A stretch of 64,000 nt of DNA, from the NCBI RefSeq assembly GCF_001461825.1, contig NZ_LLZC01000019.1:628947-692946 (forward strand), written 5' to 3'. Source of the DNA: Bacillus velezensis (GTDB lineage Bacteria > Bacillota > Bacilli > Bacillales > Bacillaceae). The notes beneath the pieces are model-generated. The model was not told the DNA's origin and searched no databases. It worked only from the letters and a program-made list of their open reading frames with translations. The translations under genes and the position numbers were made by a program. The stretch's first letter is position 1. Every line of letters begins with the position of its first letter. Of the stretch, positions 9,096-18,191 are shown one piece after another.

Positions 9096-9752
9096 ATGCC
9101 GCACGATTACCTGCTGTCCCTTCTGCTTATTATCGGGATTGACCTTATTCTCGGCGGCGACAATGCCGTCGTCATCGCGATGGCCAGCCGGAATCTGGCT
9201 CATAAACAAAGACAGCAAGCGATCATCTTCGGAACGTTTATCGCAGTCGTCTTGAGAATCGTTCTGACGAGCGCTGCGGTCTATTTATTGAATGTTCCTT
9301 TTTTACAATGCGCAGGCGGGGTATTTTTATTGTATCTCGGCTATCAGCTTCTGATTGAGAAGAAAGATGCGCAGCATGTGAAAAGCAGTTCTTCTCTTTG
9401 GAAAGCCATCCGCACAATCGTTCTGGCTGATATCTTTATGTCGCTTGACAATGTCATCGCAGTAGCCGGCGCTTCTCACGGTGAGCTGACACTTGTAGTG
9501 ATCGGCCTCTTCATCTCGGTGCCGATTATCATTTGGGGCAGCAAGCTCGTTCATGCCGCCATGGACAAAATGCCTTTATTGATGTACGCCGGGAGCGGTC
9601 TTCTCGCATTTACCGGCGGTGAAATGATTGCCGGAGACAGCAAGCTGTCATTTTTCATGGCAGAACACGGCATTATACAAATGATGCTGCCGATTTTGAC
9701 CGTCGTATTTGTTATCCTCGCCAGTATGATTTACCAGCAGACTGAAAAATAA
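9096..9752 (+). CDS. yjbE: TerC-family integral membrane protein YjbE
   Basis: A 218-residue membrane protein with about seven hydrophobic spans. Two conserved acidic motifs lie in spans: GGDNAVVIAM near the start and FMSLDNVIAV in the middle. Relatives in B. subtilis (YceF/MeeF, YkoY/MeeY) export manganese, linked to loading of exported metalloproteins, so metal export is the best guess. The start at 9096 has a GAGGTG site. It is divergent from mecA and convergent with spx. Confidence 0.87.
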   Translation: MPHDYLLSLLLIIGIDLILGGDNAVVIAMASRNLAHKQRQQAIIFGTFIAVVLRIVLTSAAVYLLNVPFLQCAGGVFLLYLGYQLLIEKKDAQHVKSSSSLWKAIRTIVLADIFMSLDNVIAVAGASHGELTLVVIGLFISVPIIIWGSKLVHAAMDKMPLLMYAGSGLLAFTGGEMIAGDSKLSFFMAEHGIIQMMLPILTVVFVILASMIYQQTEK

Positions 9753-9753
9753 C

Positions 9754-9787
9754 AAAAAGCCCAAACCGCGATGGTTTTGGGCTTTTT
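9754..9787. terminator. Bidirectional terminator between yjbE and spx
   Basis: AAAAAGCCCAAACC and GGTTTTGGGCTTTTT arms around CGCGAT, with A and T tracts on both sides. Confidence 0.9.
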
Positions 9788-9808
9788 CCATGCTATCGTA
9801 AGCTTATA

Positions 9809-10204
9809 TCAGTTGGCAAGACGCTGTGCTTCTCTTAATTGGAAAGAACGCACTTTTCTTGGCAGGAATCGTCTGATTTCATCTTCGTTATAGCCGACTT
9901 GCAGACGTTTTTCATCAATGATGATCGGACGGCGGAGCAGTCCCGGATGCTCATTGATCAAAGTATATAAGTCTTGAAGCGGCATAGATTCAACATTTAC
10001 GTTCAGTTTCTGGAATACTTTAGAACGGGTAGAGATAATTTCATCCGTACCGTCTTCAGTCATACGCAGAATCTGCTTGATCTCATCAATTGATAACGGC
10101 TCGGAGAAAATGTTTCTCTCTACAAACGGAATCTCGTGCTCTTCAAGCCAAGCTCTTGCTTTTCTGCATGACGTACAGCTAGGTGATGTGTATAATGTAA
10201 CCAT
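9809..10204 (-). CDS. spx: Redox-sensing transcription regulator Spx
   Basis: ArsC-fold regulator that binds the RNA polymerase alpha C-terminal domain and redirects transcription under disulfide stress. The CTSC redox switch is at residues 10-13 in [13 protein letters not shown]. The 131-residue length and the conserved tail ending EAQRLAN are typical; the extreme C-terminus is the ClpXP recognition end. It is degraded through SpxH, encoded at 3403-4305. It lies downstream of yjbC with its own candidate promoter in the gap. Confidence 0.97.
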   Translation of the reverse strand: MVTLYTSPSCTSCRKARAWLEEHEIPFVERNIFSEPLSIDEIKQILRMTEDGTDEIISTRSKVFQKLNVNVESMPLQDLYTLINEHPGLLRRPIIIDEKRLQVGYNEDEIRRFLPRKVRSFQLREAQRLAN

Positions 10205-10287
10205 TAATCTTCACTCCTCTAATTAGTAGGATGAACATGTTTGTATTCTCAAATTGAAATGACTTTAAAAAAGGAATCTTTATAGGT

Positions 10288-10316
10288 ATTATACTATAAA
10301 AAAGTAAGTGTGAACA
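10288..10316 (-). promoter_or_regulatory. Candidate promoter upstream of spx
   Basis: On the minus strand TGTTCA (10311-10316), 17-bp spacer, TATAAT (10288-10293), about 84 bases before the spx start. In B. subtilis spx has an extra promoter in this interval that is controlled by PerR and YodB; the same role here is inferred. Confidence 0.55.
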
Positions 10317-10382
10317 GTCTCCTGAGAAAAAAATGTGTCAATCCGGCAAATTTACGGCTGGCGGATTTTTCCCCATTCTCAA

Positions 10383-10961
10383 TTAGCTCAGCTGATCGAA
10401 AATGTTTTTTCGTTTTTTCTCATCAATGACTTTGAGAACTTCATCCGTTTTTTCGTATGATTCTCCGTACCATTTTTCATCTTTATAAGTGTGAATGTTT
10501 TCATATGTCTGTTTCATCGCTTCAAACATTTCTTCTTCTGATTCCGTCTTAGGTGACCAGTACAGAATCTCCATTTTGTTCACTTCATTCGTAGCCAATG
10601 ACCGGCGCCGATACCCGATTGACTGCGCGTGCTTGAAATGCTCTCTTTGATAAAAACGCAAGCGTTTCTGTGTATCCGTGTCATCCTCGTCAACAGGCTC
10701 CACCTCAAGCAGAATCGGCTTGTTTTTCTTTTTCAGCCTGCCGATCAGCTTGCTTCCGAGGCCTTGTCCTCTGGATTTCTTTGACACAAACAGGTAATCA
10801 ATAAAGATGAAAGAGTCAAATTCCGCATACATCAGCACGTGGTACTGCCCCTCTTCTTTATGATAAACATCGCTTTGCTCCTTTAACAGAGCTTCCATAT
10901 GCGCTTTTGATTTCATTTCTTCAATCGGAAAATATTCACTCAGCTTTTCGTACCAGTTCAT
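10383..10961 (-). CDS. yjbC: GNAT-family acetyltransferase YjbC
   Basis: A 192-residue protein with an N-terminal GNAT fold: the acetyl-CoA loop is SKKSRGQGLGSKLI near residue 80. The remainder is charged and helical with a Lys-rich tail. Substrate unknown. It is the first gene of the yjbC-spx operon and is preceded by a clear sigma-B promoter, consistent with the general stress class known for it in B. subtilis. Confidence 0.9.
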   Translation of the reverse strand: MNWYEKLSEYFPIEEMKSKAHMEALLKEQSDVYHKEEGQYHVLMYAEFDSFIFIDYLFVSKKSRGQGLGSKLIGRLKKKNKPILLEVEPVDEDDTDTQKRLRFYQREHFKHAQSIGYRRRSLATNEVNKMEILYWSPKTESEEEMFEAMKQTYENIHTYKDEKWYGESYEKTDEVLKVIDEKKRKNIFDQLS

Positions 10962-11003
10962 TCATTTGCTCCTTATGGGTTCGTTGTCTTCACACTTTTA
11001 GAT

Positions 11004-11028
11004 ATACCCCATTTCCGATTGTTTAAAC
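11004..11028 (-). promoter_or_regulatory. Sigma-B promoter of yjbC-spx
   Basis: On the minus strand GTTTAA (11023-11028), 13-bp spacer, GGGTAT (11004-11009), matching the sigma-B consensus GTTT-N13-15-GGGTAT. The -35 lies inside a perfect 16-bp palindrome (GATTGTTTAAACAATC, 11017-11032), which is not part of the sigma-B consensus. Confidence 0.82.
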
Positions 11029-11069
11029 AATCTTACATCTATTAAGACGTGTGATCCTTTAACATGGTT

Positions 11070-12266
11070 TCAATTTTTTAAAAATGGTGTGTAATCGACG
11101 TTTTTGGTATAACGGTTTGCCGCGTCCCACAGCAAAAATTCGTCAATTCCTTCATCATGCAGCGCTTTAACCTGTTCTTCCACCTGGCGTTTTCCGTACT
11201 TTTGATAATTTCCGCTGCCGAGATATGATGCCGTGAAGTCCTGAAGCCACGGACGCGATACAGGCGGGTGTTTCAGCTTAGACAGTTTTTTATTTTCCAC
11301 CTTCGCGTATTCTTTGACGACATTGTAAGGCTCAAGATCCGGTTTATCAATGCCGAAATAGCTTGTCCAATGGCTCGGATAAATCATGGATGAAATGACA
11401 TCGACCTGTTCTGAAATCTTGCTGAAATTCTGGCCGATCCCCGGCGCTTCCGGCAGCGTGGCAGAATAGCCGAAAATATCAACCGACACATCCGCGCCGT
11501 ACGGCTTGAGTTTTTTCTTCGCATAACCGACAAAATCGGTGACGGCGTGAACGCGTTTTTGCACATTGCTGTCTGCTGTTTTTCCGTAATCGCCGTGACC
11601 GTATGTCAGTTCGTCATCACGTTTTTCAAATCCTTCAGGAAAACGGACATAATCAAACTGAATTTCTTGAAAACCCATCTTTACGGCTTGTTTTGCAATC
11701 TTTACATTGTAATCCCATACTTCTTTCATAAACGGATTGACGAACGATTCGCCGCGGCCGTTTTTCCAGACACTTCCGTTTTTTTCTTTAAAGGACCACT
11801 CCGGCTTTTTGTTCGCGAGTTCGCTGTCTTTAAATACGACAATACGCGCAATCGGATAGATCTTTTTTTCCTCCAGCTTTTTCATCATCTTTTTTGGATC
11901 TTTGATGTACGGCTTGGCGATTTTGGCATACTCAGAATGGCCGTCCGGCTTAAAGGTGAGGTTTCCGTTGTCGTCCTTGACATCAATCACCATTGTATTG
12001 AGCTCCGTTTTGTCCACAAAGTCTGTCAGCTCCCCGAATTTGCTTCCTCCCGCTGAATGCCCTGTGACGTAAATGCCCCGCACCTTATCAGGATGTGTAA
12101 AATGCAGCCCTGACGGATAAGCGAACCGTGAATTTGATTTCGGCAGTTCTTTTTCAGCCAGCGCTATTTTTACAAGCGGCTGCTCCTCTTTCGCAGCGGC
12201 GTGGGCCGGATAAGCGGCTGCACTGATAAACAGTCCCGCACAAATGGCGCACAAAATGGTTTTCAT
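11070..12266 (-). CDS. Secreted glycoside-hydrolase-like protein (DUF4015/GHL type)
   Basis: A 398-residue protein with a Sec signal peptide (MKTILCAICAGLF..., cleavage likely after AHA). The body is a TIM-barrel of the putative glycosyl-hydrolase family DUF4015: VRGIYVTGHSAG opens it, VIDVKDDNG and EIQFDYVRFPEG carry conserved acidic residues on barrel strands, and SSMIYPSHW lies near the end. The polysaccharide substrate is unknown; cell-wall or exopolysaccharide glycans are possible. The start at 12266 is favoured by GGGGGAG upstream and by the signal peptide. Strain 168 carries, as I recall, a different gene (yjbB) between oppF and yjbC. Confidence 0.82.
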   Translation of the reverse strand: MKTILCAICAGLFISAAAYPAHAAAKEEQPLVKIALAEKELPKSNSRFAYPSGLHFTHPDKVRGIYVTGHSAGGSKFGELTDFVDKTELNTMVIDVKDDNGNLTFKPDGHSEYAKIAKPYIKDPKKMMKKLEEKKIYPIARIVVFKDSELANKKPEWSFKEKNGSVWKNGRGESFVNPFMKEVWDYNVKIAKQAVKMGFQEIQFDYVRFPEGFEKRDDELTYGHGDYGKTADSNVQKRVHAVTDFVGYAKKKLKPYGADVSVDIFGYSATLPEAPGIGQNFSKISEQVDVISSMIYPSHWTSYFGIDKPDLEPYNVVKEYAKVENKKLSKLKHPPVSRPWLQDFTASYLGSGNYQKYGKRQVEEQVKALHDEGIDEFLLWDAANRYTKNVDYTPFLKN

Positions 12267-12332
12267 ACTGATCTCCCCCTTTTTTTCCATTATAGAAAAA
12301 CGGGAGCAGGCTTAATAAACTTGAATGTGCGC

Positions 12333-12366
12333 AAAAAAATCCTCCAAGACTGAGTCTTGGAGGATG
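12333..12366 (-). terminator. Terminator of the opp operon
   Basis: ATCCTCCAAGAC and its complement form a 12-bp stem with a three-base loop, followed in the minus direction by seven T residues. Confidence 0.92.
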
Positions 12367-12372
12367 ATACTT

Positions 12373-13290
12373 TTATAGATAGGTTTTAAATTCAGCTTCT
12401 GTGCACATGACAAAATGTCCCGGTTTCACTTCTCTGAATTCCATTTTTTCTCCTTCTTGGAGCTGATGAATGGACGGATCGTATTTCTTTCGCATGCGAT
12501 TTCTTTCATAGTCCGGATCAGGGAGCGGGATAGCGGACAGCAATGATTTCGTATATGGGTGAAGCGGGTTTTCGTAAAGCTCATCCGCCGGCGCAAGCTC
12601 CACCAATTTTCCGAAATACATGACGCCGATGCGGTCGCTGATGTATTTGACCATTGATAAATCATGGGCAATAAACAGGTAAGTGAGCCCTTTTTCTTTC
12701 TGCAATTCTTTCATTAAATTGACGACTTGCGCCTGAATGGAGACGTCAAGCGCCGAAATCGGTTCGTCCGCGATGATAAACTCCGGATCAACCGCCAGCG
12801 CTCTGGCGATTCCGATACGCTGGCGCTGTCCGCCCGAAAATTCATGCGGGTAGCGGTTGGCGTGCTCTTTATTTAAACCGACCGTTTCCAGCAGTTCGTG
12901 AACCCGCTGCATCCGCTCTTTTTTCGTTTTTGCCAGGCGGTGAATATCTATTCCCTCGGCAATAATGTCGGCGACTGTCATTCTCGGATTTAAAGATGCG
13001 TACGGATCCTGGAAAATCATCTGCATTTTCCGGTTAAATTCCAGCAGCTTCTTGCGGGATTTTTTCCCGTGGACATTTTCCCCGTTAAAGAGAACTTCCC
13101 CGCCGGTTGCCTCATACAGCCGGATAATACTGCGGCCCGTCGTTGATTTACCGCAGCCCGATTCTCCGACAAGGCCGAGCGTTTCGCCTTTATAAATATC
13201 AAATGACAAATCATCTACGGCTTTTACCGTTCCTTTCTGCGTGAAAAAATGCTGTTTTAAATGTTTGATTTCGAGAAGTTTCTCAGTCAT
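12373..13290 (-). CDS. oppF: Oligopeptide ABC transporter ATPase OppF
   Basis: One of two ATPases energising oligopeptide uptake. Walker A is GESGCGKST near residue 40, the Q-loop [12 protein letters not shown], the signature [15 protein letters not shown] and Walker [13 protein letters not shown], all F-type. The C-terminal extension ([17 protein letters not shown]) is typical of the Opp/Dpp group. ATG 13290 gives 305 residues, the B. subtilis length; the GTG at 13299 sits directly on the ribosome site and is unlikely. The start overlaps the oppD stop by eight bases. It imports Phr signalling peptides that feed sporulation and competence. Confidence 0.96.
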   Translation of the reverse strand: MTEKLLEIKHLKQHFFTQKGTVKAVDDLSFDIYKGETLGLVGESGCGKSTTGRSIIRLYEATGGEVLFNGENVHGKKSRKKLLEFNRKMQMIFQDPYASLNPRMTVADIIAEGIDIHRLAKTKKERMQRVHELLETVGLNKEHANRYPHEFSGGQRQRIGIARALAVDPEFIIADEPISALDVSIQAQVVNLMKELQKEKGLTYLFIAHDLSMVKYISDRIGVMYFGKLVELAPADELYENPLHPYTKSLLSAIPLPDPDYERNRMRKKYDPSIHQLQEGEKMEFREVKPGHFVMCTEAEFKTYL

Positions 13291-14359
13291 TTTTTTCACC
13301 TTCCTTCATTAAAACAGGATGCTGATACGTATTCGGAAGCTGACGGATTTTAGCCTTCACCGCTTCAGGGGGCTCGACCTTAGGCGCATCAGGATGCAGA
13401 AGCCACGATTTCACAAAATGCGTATCAGACACTTTATACATCGGCGGTTCCTGTTCAAAGTCAATTTTCATCGCATATGAGCTGCGGAGCGCAAATGCAT
13501 CCCCTTTCGGAGGATTCGTCAGATCAGGCGGCGTGCCCGGGATGGCCGTCAGTTTTTCCTGATCGGTGCTGTCCAGGCTAGGCATTGAGGCAAGCAGCCC
13601 CCACGTATACGGATGGCGCGGATCATAAAAGATTTCATCCACCGTGCCCGATTCGACGACCTGACCTGCGTACATGACGGCGACCCGGTCGGCGACATTG
13701 GCGACAACGCCAAGATCATGCGTGATAAAAATGATAGACGTATCAATTTTCTTTTGCAGATCTTTCATCAGCTCAAGGATCTGTGCCTGAATCGTCACAT
13801 CAAGCGCTGTTGTCGGTTCATCGGCAATTAACAGTTTCGGATTTGCCGCAAGCGCCATCGCGATGACGACACGCTGTCTCATCCCGCCTGAAAATTCATG
13901 GGGGAATTGGCCGATCCGTTTTTCGGGCATCGGAATCCCGACGAGATCAAGCAGCTCTATGGCGCGCTTTTTCGCCGCTTCACTTGAGATTTTTTCATGT
14001 TTGAAAAGCACTTCCGTAATTTGTTTGCCGACTCTCATCGTCGGGTTCAGAGAGGTCATCGGGTCTTGGAAAATCATTCCGATGTCCTTTCCTCTGATGG
14101 CCTGCATTTCTTTTTCAGACATCGGCACGATATCGCGTCCGTCAAAAAGAATCTGTCCTCTTTTAAAGTAGCCCGGCGGCATCGGGATCAGCTTCATAAT
14201 CGCTTGGGAGGTCACACTTTTTCCGGAACCCGACTCCCCCACGATCGCCAGCGTCTCTCCTTTATTCAAATGGAAATTCACGCCGCGGATTGCCTGTACC
14301 TCTCCGCCGTATGTTTTAAATGAAATGGCTAAGTCTTTTACTTCTAGCAAGCGTGTCAC
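13283..14359 (-). CDS. oppD: Oligopeptide ABC transporter ATPase OppD
   Basis: Second ATPase of Opp, 358 residues. Walker A GESGSGKSVTSQAIM, Q-loop MIFQDPMTSLNP, signature FSGGMRQRVVIAMAL, Walker B LLIADEPTTALD and the D-type switch IIFITHDLGVVANVADRV are all present. The C-terminal region has the peptide-transporter extension with a proline-rich GTPPDLTNPPKGDAF. It is 12 bases downstream of oppC. It serves as the internal reference for recognising D-type sequence in the app ATPase described below. Confidence 0.96.
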   Translation of the reverse strand: MTRLLEVKDLAISFKTYGGEVQAIRGVNFHLNKGETLAIVGESGSGKSVTSQAIMKLIPMPPGYFKRGQILFDGRDIVPMSEKEMQAIRGKDIGMIFQDPMTSLNPTMRVGKQITEVLFKHEKISSEAAKKRAIELLDLVGIPMPEKRIGQFPHEFSGGMRQRVVIAMALAANPKLLIADEPTTALDVTIQAQILELMKDLQKKIDTSIIFITHDLGVVANVADRVAVMYAGQVVESGTVDEIFYDPRHPYTWGLLASMPSLDSTDQEKLTAIPGTPPDLTNPPKGDAFALRSSYAMKIDFEQEPPMYKVSDTHFVKSWLLHPDAPKVEPPEAVKAKIRQLPNTYQHPVLMKEGEKND

Positions 14360-14371
14360 TCATATCACTCC

Positions 14372-15289
14372 TTATTTGCGTAACTTAGGATCCAGCGCGT
14401 CTCTTAACCCGTCGCCGACAACGTTAAAGCCGAACATCGCCAGGCAGATAAAGCCGGCAGGGAAGAACAGACGCCAAGGGTAATAGGTTAATGCAGGCAA
14501 TCCGTCTGAGGCCATCGTTCCCCAGCTCGCAAGCGGCGCAGGTACGCCGAGGCCCAAATAACTTAAAAACGCTTCTGTAAAAATCGCCGTCGGAACCGTC
14601 AGTGTCATCGTTACGAGGATAGAGCCCATCGCGTTCGGGACGATATGCTTAAACAAAAGCCGGCCGGTTTTGGCGCCGAGTGTCTGTGAAGCAAGCACAT
14701 ACTCCTGATTCTTTAATTGCAGCACCTGTCCGCGGACGATTCTCGCCATATTGATCCAGCCCGTGATTGTCATGGCGACGATAATGGTGAGCAATCCTTT
14801 CGGCAGGACAACCATCAGCAAAATAACCATTAATAATGAAGGAACAGCCCACAGAATGTCGGCGATGCGCATCATCACTTCATCTGTGCGTCCGCCGCGG
14901 AATCCGGAAATGCTGCCCCAGATTACGCCGATTAATAAATCAAGCACGGCAGCTGCGACACCGATAAAGATGGAAATCCGCGCGCCCACCCATGTCCGGA
15001 CGAATATATCCCTTCCAAGGTCATCCGTGCCGAACCAATGATCTTTCGACGGCGCTTTATCCGCATTTAATAGATTGGTAGTCGCATAATCATACCTTGA
15101 AAAGACAGGCGCAAAAATCGCCATCAGAATAATAAGAACGATCAGTACGAACCCGACCATCGCAAGCTTATTGCTGCGGAAGCGGAGCATGGCGTCTTTC
15201 CAGAGGGAAAGGCTTTTTTTATTTATTTTTTCGGCATCGCCGGCATTAGCTGAAGCTGGTTCAAACATATTTTTAGGAATGTTCTGCAT
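14372..15289 (-). CDS. oppC: Oligopeptide ABC transporter permease OppC
   Basis: Inner-membrane permease with 305 residues and about six spans. A cytoplasmic N-terminal segment is followed by the first span ([17 protein letters not shown]) and the GADDLGRD-like loop ([10 protein letters not shown]) characteristic of the OppC/DppC family. The EAA cytoplasmic loop contains [21 protein letters not shown]. The end is the usual [16 protein letters not shown]. The start lies 17 bases inside the present oppB frame because oppB is frameshifted; in the restored frame the oppB stop would fall three bases before this ATG. Confidence 0.95.
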   Translation of the reverse strand: MQNIPKNMFEPASANAGDAEKINKKSLSLWKDAMLRFRSNKLAMVGFVLIVLIILMAIFAPVFSRYDYATTNLLNADKAPSKDHWFGTDDLGRDIFVRTWVGARISIFIGVAAAVLDLLIGVIWGSISGFRGGRTDEVMMRIADILWAVPSLLMVILLMVVLPKGLLTIIVAMTITGWINMARIVRGQVLQLKNQEYVLASQTLGAKTGRLLFKHIVPNAMGSILVTMTLTVPTAIFTEAFLSYLGLGVPAPLASWGTMASDGLPALTYYPWRLFFPAGFICLAMFGFNVVGDGLRDALDPKLRK

Positions 15290-16268
15290 GGTCTAGGCTC
15301 CTTTCTTTGCTTTGGAAAGCTTGATTCTCGGATTTCGGAATTCCCGGTTTAGGCGCGCATTTTGTAAACAGCTCGATTAATCCGTACAGCACGTCTACAA
15401 TTAATACGCATAAAAGCAGGAGCACGCTGAAGAACACGGTAACTCCCATAATGACCGTATAATCACGGTTTGTAATGCTGTTTACAAAATGCGCGCCTAA
15501 ACCGGGAATTCCGAAAATGGATTCAATGATGAAACTTCCCGTTAAAATGGATGCCGCCATCGGCCCCATATATGTCACGACCGGCAAAAGCGCGTTTCGA
15601 AGCGCATGGCGCACGGTGACTGACGGACGGGAAAGTCCTTTAGCTTTTGCAGTCCGTATGTAATCGCTGTTTAACACTTCAATCATGCTTGAACGGGAGA
15701 GTCTGGCAATGAACGCCATCGGCATGGAAGCGAGCGCAATAGAGGGCAGAAAGGTGTATGCCCAGGATTCCCACCCTGCGACCGGGAACAGTTCTAATTT
15801 AATTGAGAAAATATATTGCAAAATCGTCGCCAATATAAAGCTCGGAACTGAGATCCCAAAGATCGTTAAAATCGCAATGGTATAATCCTGCCATTTATTA
15901 TGGTACAGGGCAGCAAGCACCCCGAAAAGCACACCGAACGCTAAAGCGAGGAGAATAGCTTCTGCACCGAGAGTGAATGAGACGGGGAAGCCTGAATTGA
16001 TTAAATCATTAACACTTTGGCCTTTATATTTAAAAGAAGGTCCGAAGTCCCACATCGCCACAGATTTTAAGTAGCTGGCATATTGAACGAAAAGAGGCTT
16101 GTCCAGGCCATAGTGTTCGTTTAAGTTTGCCTCAATTTCAGGCGGCAGCTTTCTTTCGCCGGAAAATGGTCCGCCCGGCGCTGCCTGCATTAAGAAGAAT
16201 GTGGCGGTCACAATCACAAACAATGTGATGATCATGTAAATGAATCGTTTACCGATATATTTCAGCAA
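15273..16268 (-). CDS. oppB: Oligopeptide permease OppB with frameshifted, replaced C-terminus
   Basis: Permease partner of OppC with about six spans. The N-terminal 298 residues are canonical: [13 protein letters not shown], the long extracytoplasmic loop after [12 protein letters not shown], and the EAA loop with [22 protein letters not shown] split by no gap. After DVLYGLI the family ending [13 protein letters not shown] is lost and 33 unrelated residues follow (from ELFTKCAPK). This is caused by a 40-bp inverted duplication at 15333-15372 that shifts frame. The start is TTG 16268, placed after GGAGGTG; it gives the B. subtilis N-terminus. The restored protein would have 311 residues instead of 331. 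Whether the altered tail still supports transport is unknown. Confidence 0.92.
   Translation of the reverse strand: MLKYIGKRFIYMIITLFVIVTATFFLMQAAPGGPFSGERKLPPEIEANLNEHYGLDKPLFVQYASYLKSVAMWDFGPSFKYKGQSVNDLINSGFPVSFTLGAEAILLALAFGVLFGVLAALYHNKWQDYTIAILTIFGISVPSFILATILQYIFSIKLELFPVAGWESWAYTFLPSIALASMPMAFIARLSRSSMIEVLNSDYIRTAKAKGLSRPSVTVRHALRNALLPVVTYMGPMAASILTGSFIIESIFGIPGLGAHFVNSITNRDYTVIMGVTVFFSVLLLLCVLIVDVLYGLIELFTKCAPKPGIPKSENQAFQSKERSLDHAEHS
15333..15516. repeat. Perfect 40-bp inverted repeat inside oppB (insertion copy plus source)
   Basis: 15333-15372 is the exact reverse complement of 15477-15516, with a 104-base spacer. The distal copy encodes the normal OppB segment [13 protein letters not shown]; the proximal copy lies at the 3' end of the gene. 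Deleting 15333-15372 joins ATCGA to TCCGAG and restores an ending [13 protein letters not shown]-stop, so the proximal copy is a clean 40-bp insertion. Confidence 0.93.
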
Positions 16269-16315
16269 GGTGAACACCTCCATGTTTTTTACAATTTTAT
16301 ACGTAATCAGTAAGA

Positions 16316-16348
16316 AAGGTATATGGGGACATCCTCCCCATATACCTT
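16316..16348 (-). promoter_or_regulatory. Intercistronic hairpin between oppA and oppB
   Basis: A perfect 14-bp stem (AAGGTATATGGGGA and complement) with a five-base loop, 26 bases after the oppA stop. The following tract is CTTTCTTAC, only weakly T-rich. It is placed to end part of transcription or to stabilise the 3' end of oppA mRNA, which would favour excess binding protein over permease. Confidence 0.7.
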
Positions 16349-16374
16349 GGGTCTTTTGTTTTCAGAACCGTCTT

Positions 16375-18009
16375 TTATTCAAAAGAAGCGTTTCTGAAGT
16401 AAACTTCGCCTGTTCCGGTCAAGATTACATTTTTGAGGTTTTTATCCTGCACCCAAGGATCCGTATAGAAATAAACTGGCGCGACCGGCATTGCGTCAAT
16501 AAAGATCTTTTCTGCTTTTTTCAGCTCTTCGATACGTTTATCCGGATCCGTTTCAAGCTGAGATTGGTTCAGCAGCTTTTTAAACTCAGGATCTTCCCAT
16601 CCGGTATCATTGTTTCCGCCTTCTTTATCACGGAACAATTCAAGGAAGTTGATCGGATCGTTGAAATCGCCGAGCCAGCCCATACGTCCGATTTGGTAGT
16701 TCTGGCTGTGCAGCTTGTCGATGTAAACATTCCATTCGGAGTTATCAAGCTCAACTTTGACGCCTAAGTTCTTTTTCCACATTTCCTGTACGGCCTGTGC
16801 GATTTTCGCATGCGCGTCATCCGTATTGTAGGACAGTTTGATCGCCGGAAGGTCAGAGGCATTCTTGACGCCTAATTCCTTCAGTCCTTTATTTAAGAAT
16901 TCTTTAGCTGATTTGACGTCATTGTCTTTGAAATAACCTTTTGTGTTATCCTTGAATCCCTTCATTGACGGCGGCACCGCAGCCATGGCCGGGATTTGTT
17001 CGCCCTGCGTTACATTTTTCACGATGGACGAGCGGTCGATCGCATAAGCAAGGGCTTTACGGATGTTCACATTGTTCAGCGGTTTCTCTTCTGTGTTGAA
17101 TTTGTACCAATACACGCCTGCGATCGGTTCAACGTGAAGAGATCCGTCTTTTTTCAATGTCGGCAGAGATTCAGTCGGAAGCTGGCCGAGCGGCATTCCT
17201 GCCCAGTCAAGCTCACCGGCCTGGAATTTTTTCAGTTCGGTGTTGTTATTGTTAATCATCACCATGTTGATTTTCTTCAATTTCACAGCGTCTTTATCCC
17301 AATATTGATCGTTCTTTTCGAGCGTGATGGAACCGCTGTGTTTCCAAGCCGTCATTTTGAACGGGCCGTTTGACACATAATTTTCGCCCGCGTTTGTGTT
17401 CCAGTTTTTATGTTTTTCCGCAATTTTCTTGTTGACCGGCATATACGTATAGAATGAAGTTAATTGCGTGAAATAAGGTGTCGGGTTATTCAGTTCAACC
17501 TTTAATGTTTTGTCATTTACGGCTTTTACGCCTACATCATCAATCTTGCCTTTTCCTGTATTGGCAGCTTCAGCGCCTTTGATGTAGTAGAGCTGATAAG
17601 CGTATTGTGATTCGTTGTTCGGGTCAAGCGCCCATTTCCACGCATATTCAAAATCCTGCGCCGTCACAGGGTCGCCGTTAGACCATTTCGCACCGTCACG
17701 AATCGTAAATGTATAGGTCTTTCCGTCTTTGCTTGTTTCAATTTTAGATGCCATTCCTTCTTCAGGCTCACCTTTGGAGTTTACGCGTGTCAATCCTTCA
17801 AAAGTCTGTCGGATTACGCCTCCTGACACGGAATCATTCGCTAAACCCGGATGCAGTGAGAACGGCTCAGTTTTAATATTGATATTAAGTGAAGTCTGCC
17901 CTTTGGTGTCTTTTTTACCGCCGCCTGATCCGCCGCTGAATCCGCCGCACGCACTTAATACAAGCGAGAAGATAAGCATCAAACCTACAATAGACCAACG
18001 CTTTTTCAT
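16375..18009 (-). CDS. oppA: Oligopeptide-binding lipoprotein OppA
   Basis: Extracellular peptide-binding lipoprotein, 544 residues. The lipoprotein signal ends in the lipobox LSAC (Cys 21), followed by a glycine/serine-rich linker (GGFSGGSGGGKK). The SBP_bac_5 fold follows, with the family sequence YTFTIRDGAKWSNGDPVTAQDFEYAWKW cut here to its core SNGDPVTAQDF. Translation starts at ATG 18009 after AGGGGG. It is the first gene of oppA-B-C-D-F. In B. subtilis it is repressed by ScoC and other transition-state regulators. Confidence 0.96.
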   Translation of the reverse strand: MKKRWSIVGLMLIFSLVLSACGGFSGGSGGGKKDTKGQTSLNINIKTEPFSLHPGLANDSVSGGVIRQTFEGLTRVNSKGEPEEGMASKIETSKDGKTYTFTIRDGAKWSNGDPVTAQDFEYAWKWALDPNNESQYAYQLYYIKGAEAANTGKGKIDDVGVKAVNDKTLKVELNNPTPYFTQLTSFYTYMPVNKKIAEKHKNWNTNAGENYVSNGPFKMTAWKHSGSITLEKNDQYWDKDAVKLKKINMVMINNNNTELKKFQAGELDWAGMPLGQLPTESLPTLKKDGSLHVEPIAGVYWYKFNTEEKPLNNVNIRKALAYAIDRSSIVKNVTQGEQIPAMAAVPPSMKGFKDNTKGYFKDNDVKSAKEFLNKGLKELGVKNASDLPAIKLSYNTDDAHAKIAQAVQEMWKKNLGVKVELDNSEWNVYIDKLHSQNYQIGRMGWLGDFNDPINFLELFRDKEGGNNDTGWEDPEFKKLLNQSQLETDPDKRIEELKKAEKIFIDAMPVAPVYFYTDPWVQDKNLKNVILTGTGEVYFRNASFE

Positions 18010-18162
18010 GCACTAACCCCCTAATCAAATTTTTCAGCCTTTACTACTAAATACTCAGAAATATCAGACAAAATAACTTAATATTTTTCTAAACTTTAAT
18101 TGTGTTCCGTCTTTTCTGATTATTTTATGTAAAGAAGCTGTAACAATAGAGTGAACAAGTTC

Positions 18163-18191
18163 ATTATAATGAAATGAATAATTTATTGCAA
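18163..18191 (-). promoter_or_regulatory. Candidate sigma-A promoter of the opp operon
   Basis: Minus strand TTGCAA (18186-18191), 17-bp spacer, TATAAT (18163-18168); predicted leader about 150 bases. The interval 18192-18434 between this and the trpS promoter is AT-rich and gene-free. It contains an inverted repeat TTCGT-TAT-ACGAA (18331-18343) and a related TACGTTAT 12 bases later, possible regulator sites for the long opp upstream region. Confidence 0.6.

Noticed and set aside
11547-12056. 169-codon plus-strand frame opposite the DUF4015 gene
   Set aside because: Antisense to a gene with a clear signal peptide and fold; its own product has no domain.
15475-15663. Open frame on the plus strand inside oppB beginning with [13 protein letters not shown]
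   Set aside because: It is the antisense of the oppB source copy of the 40-bp inverted repeat; no ribosome site and no family.
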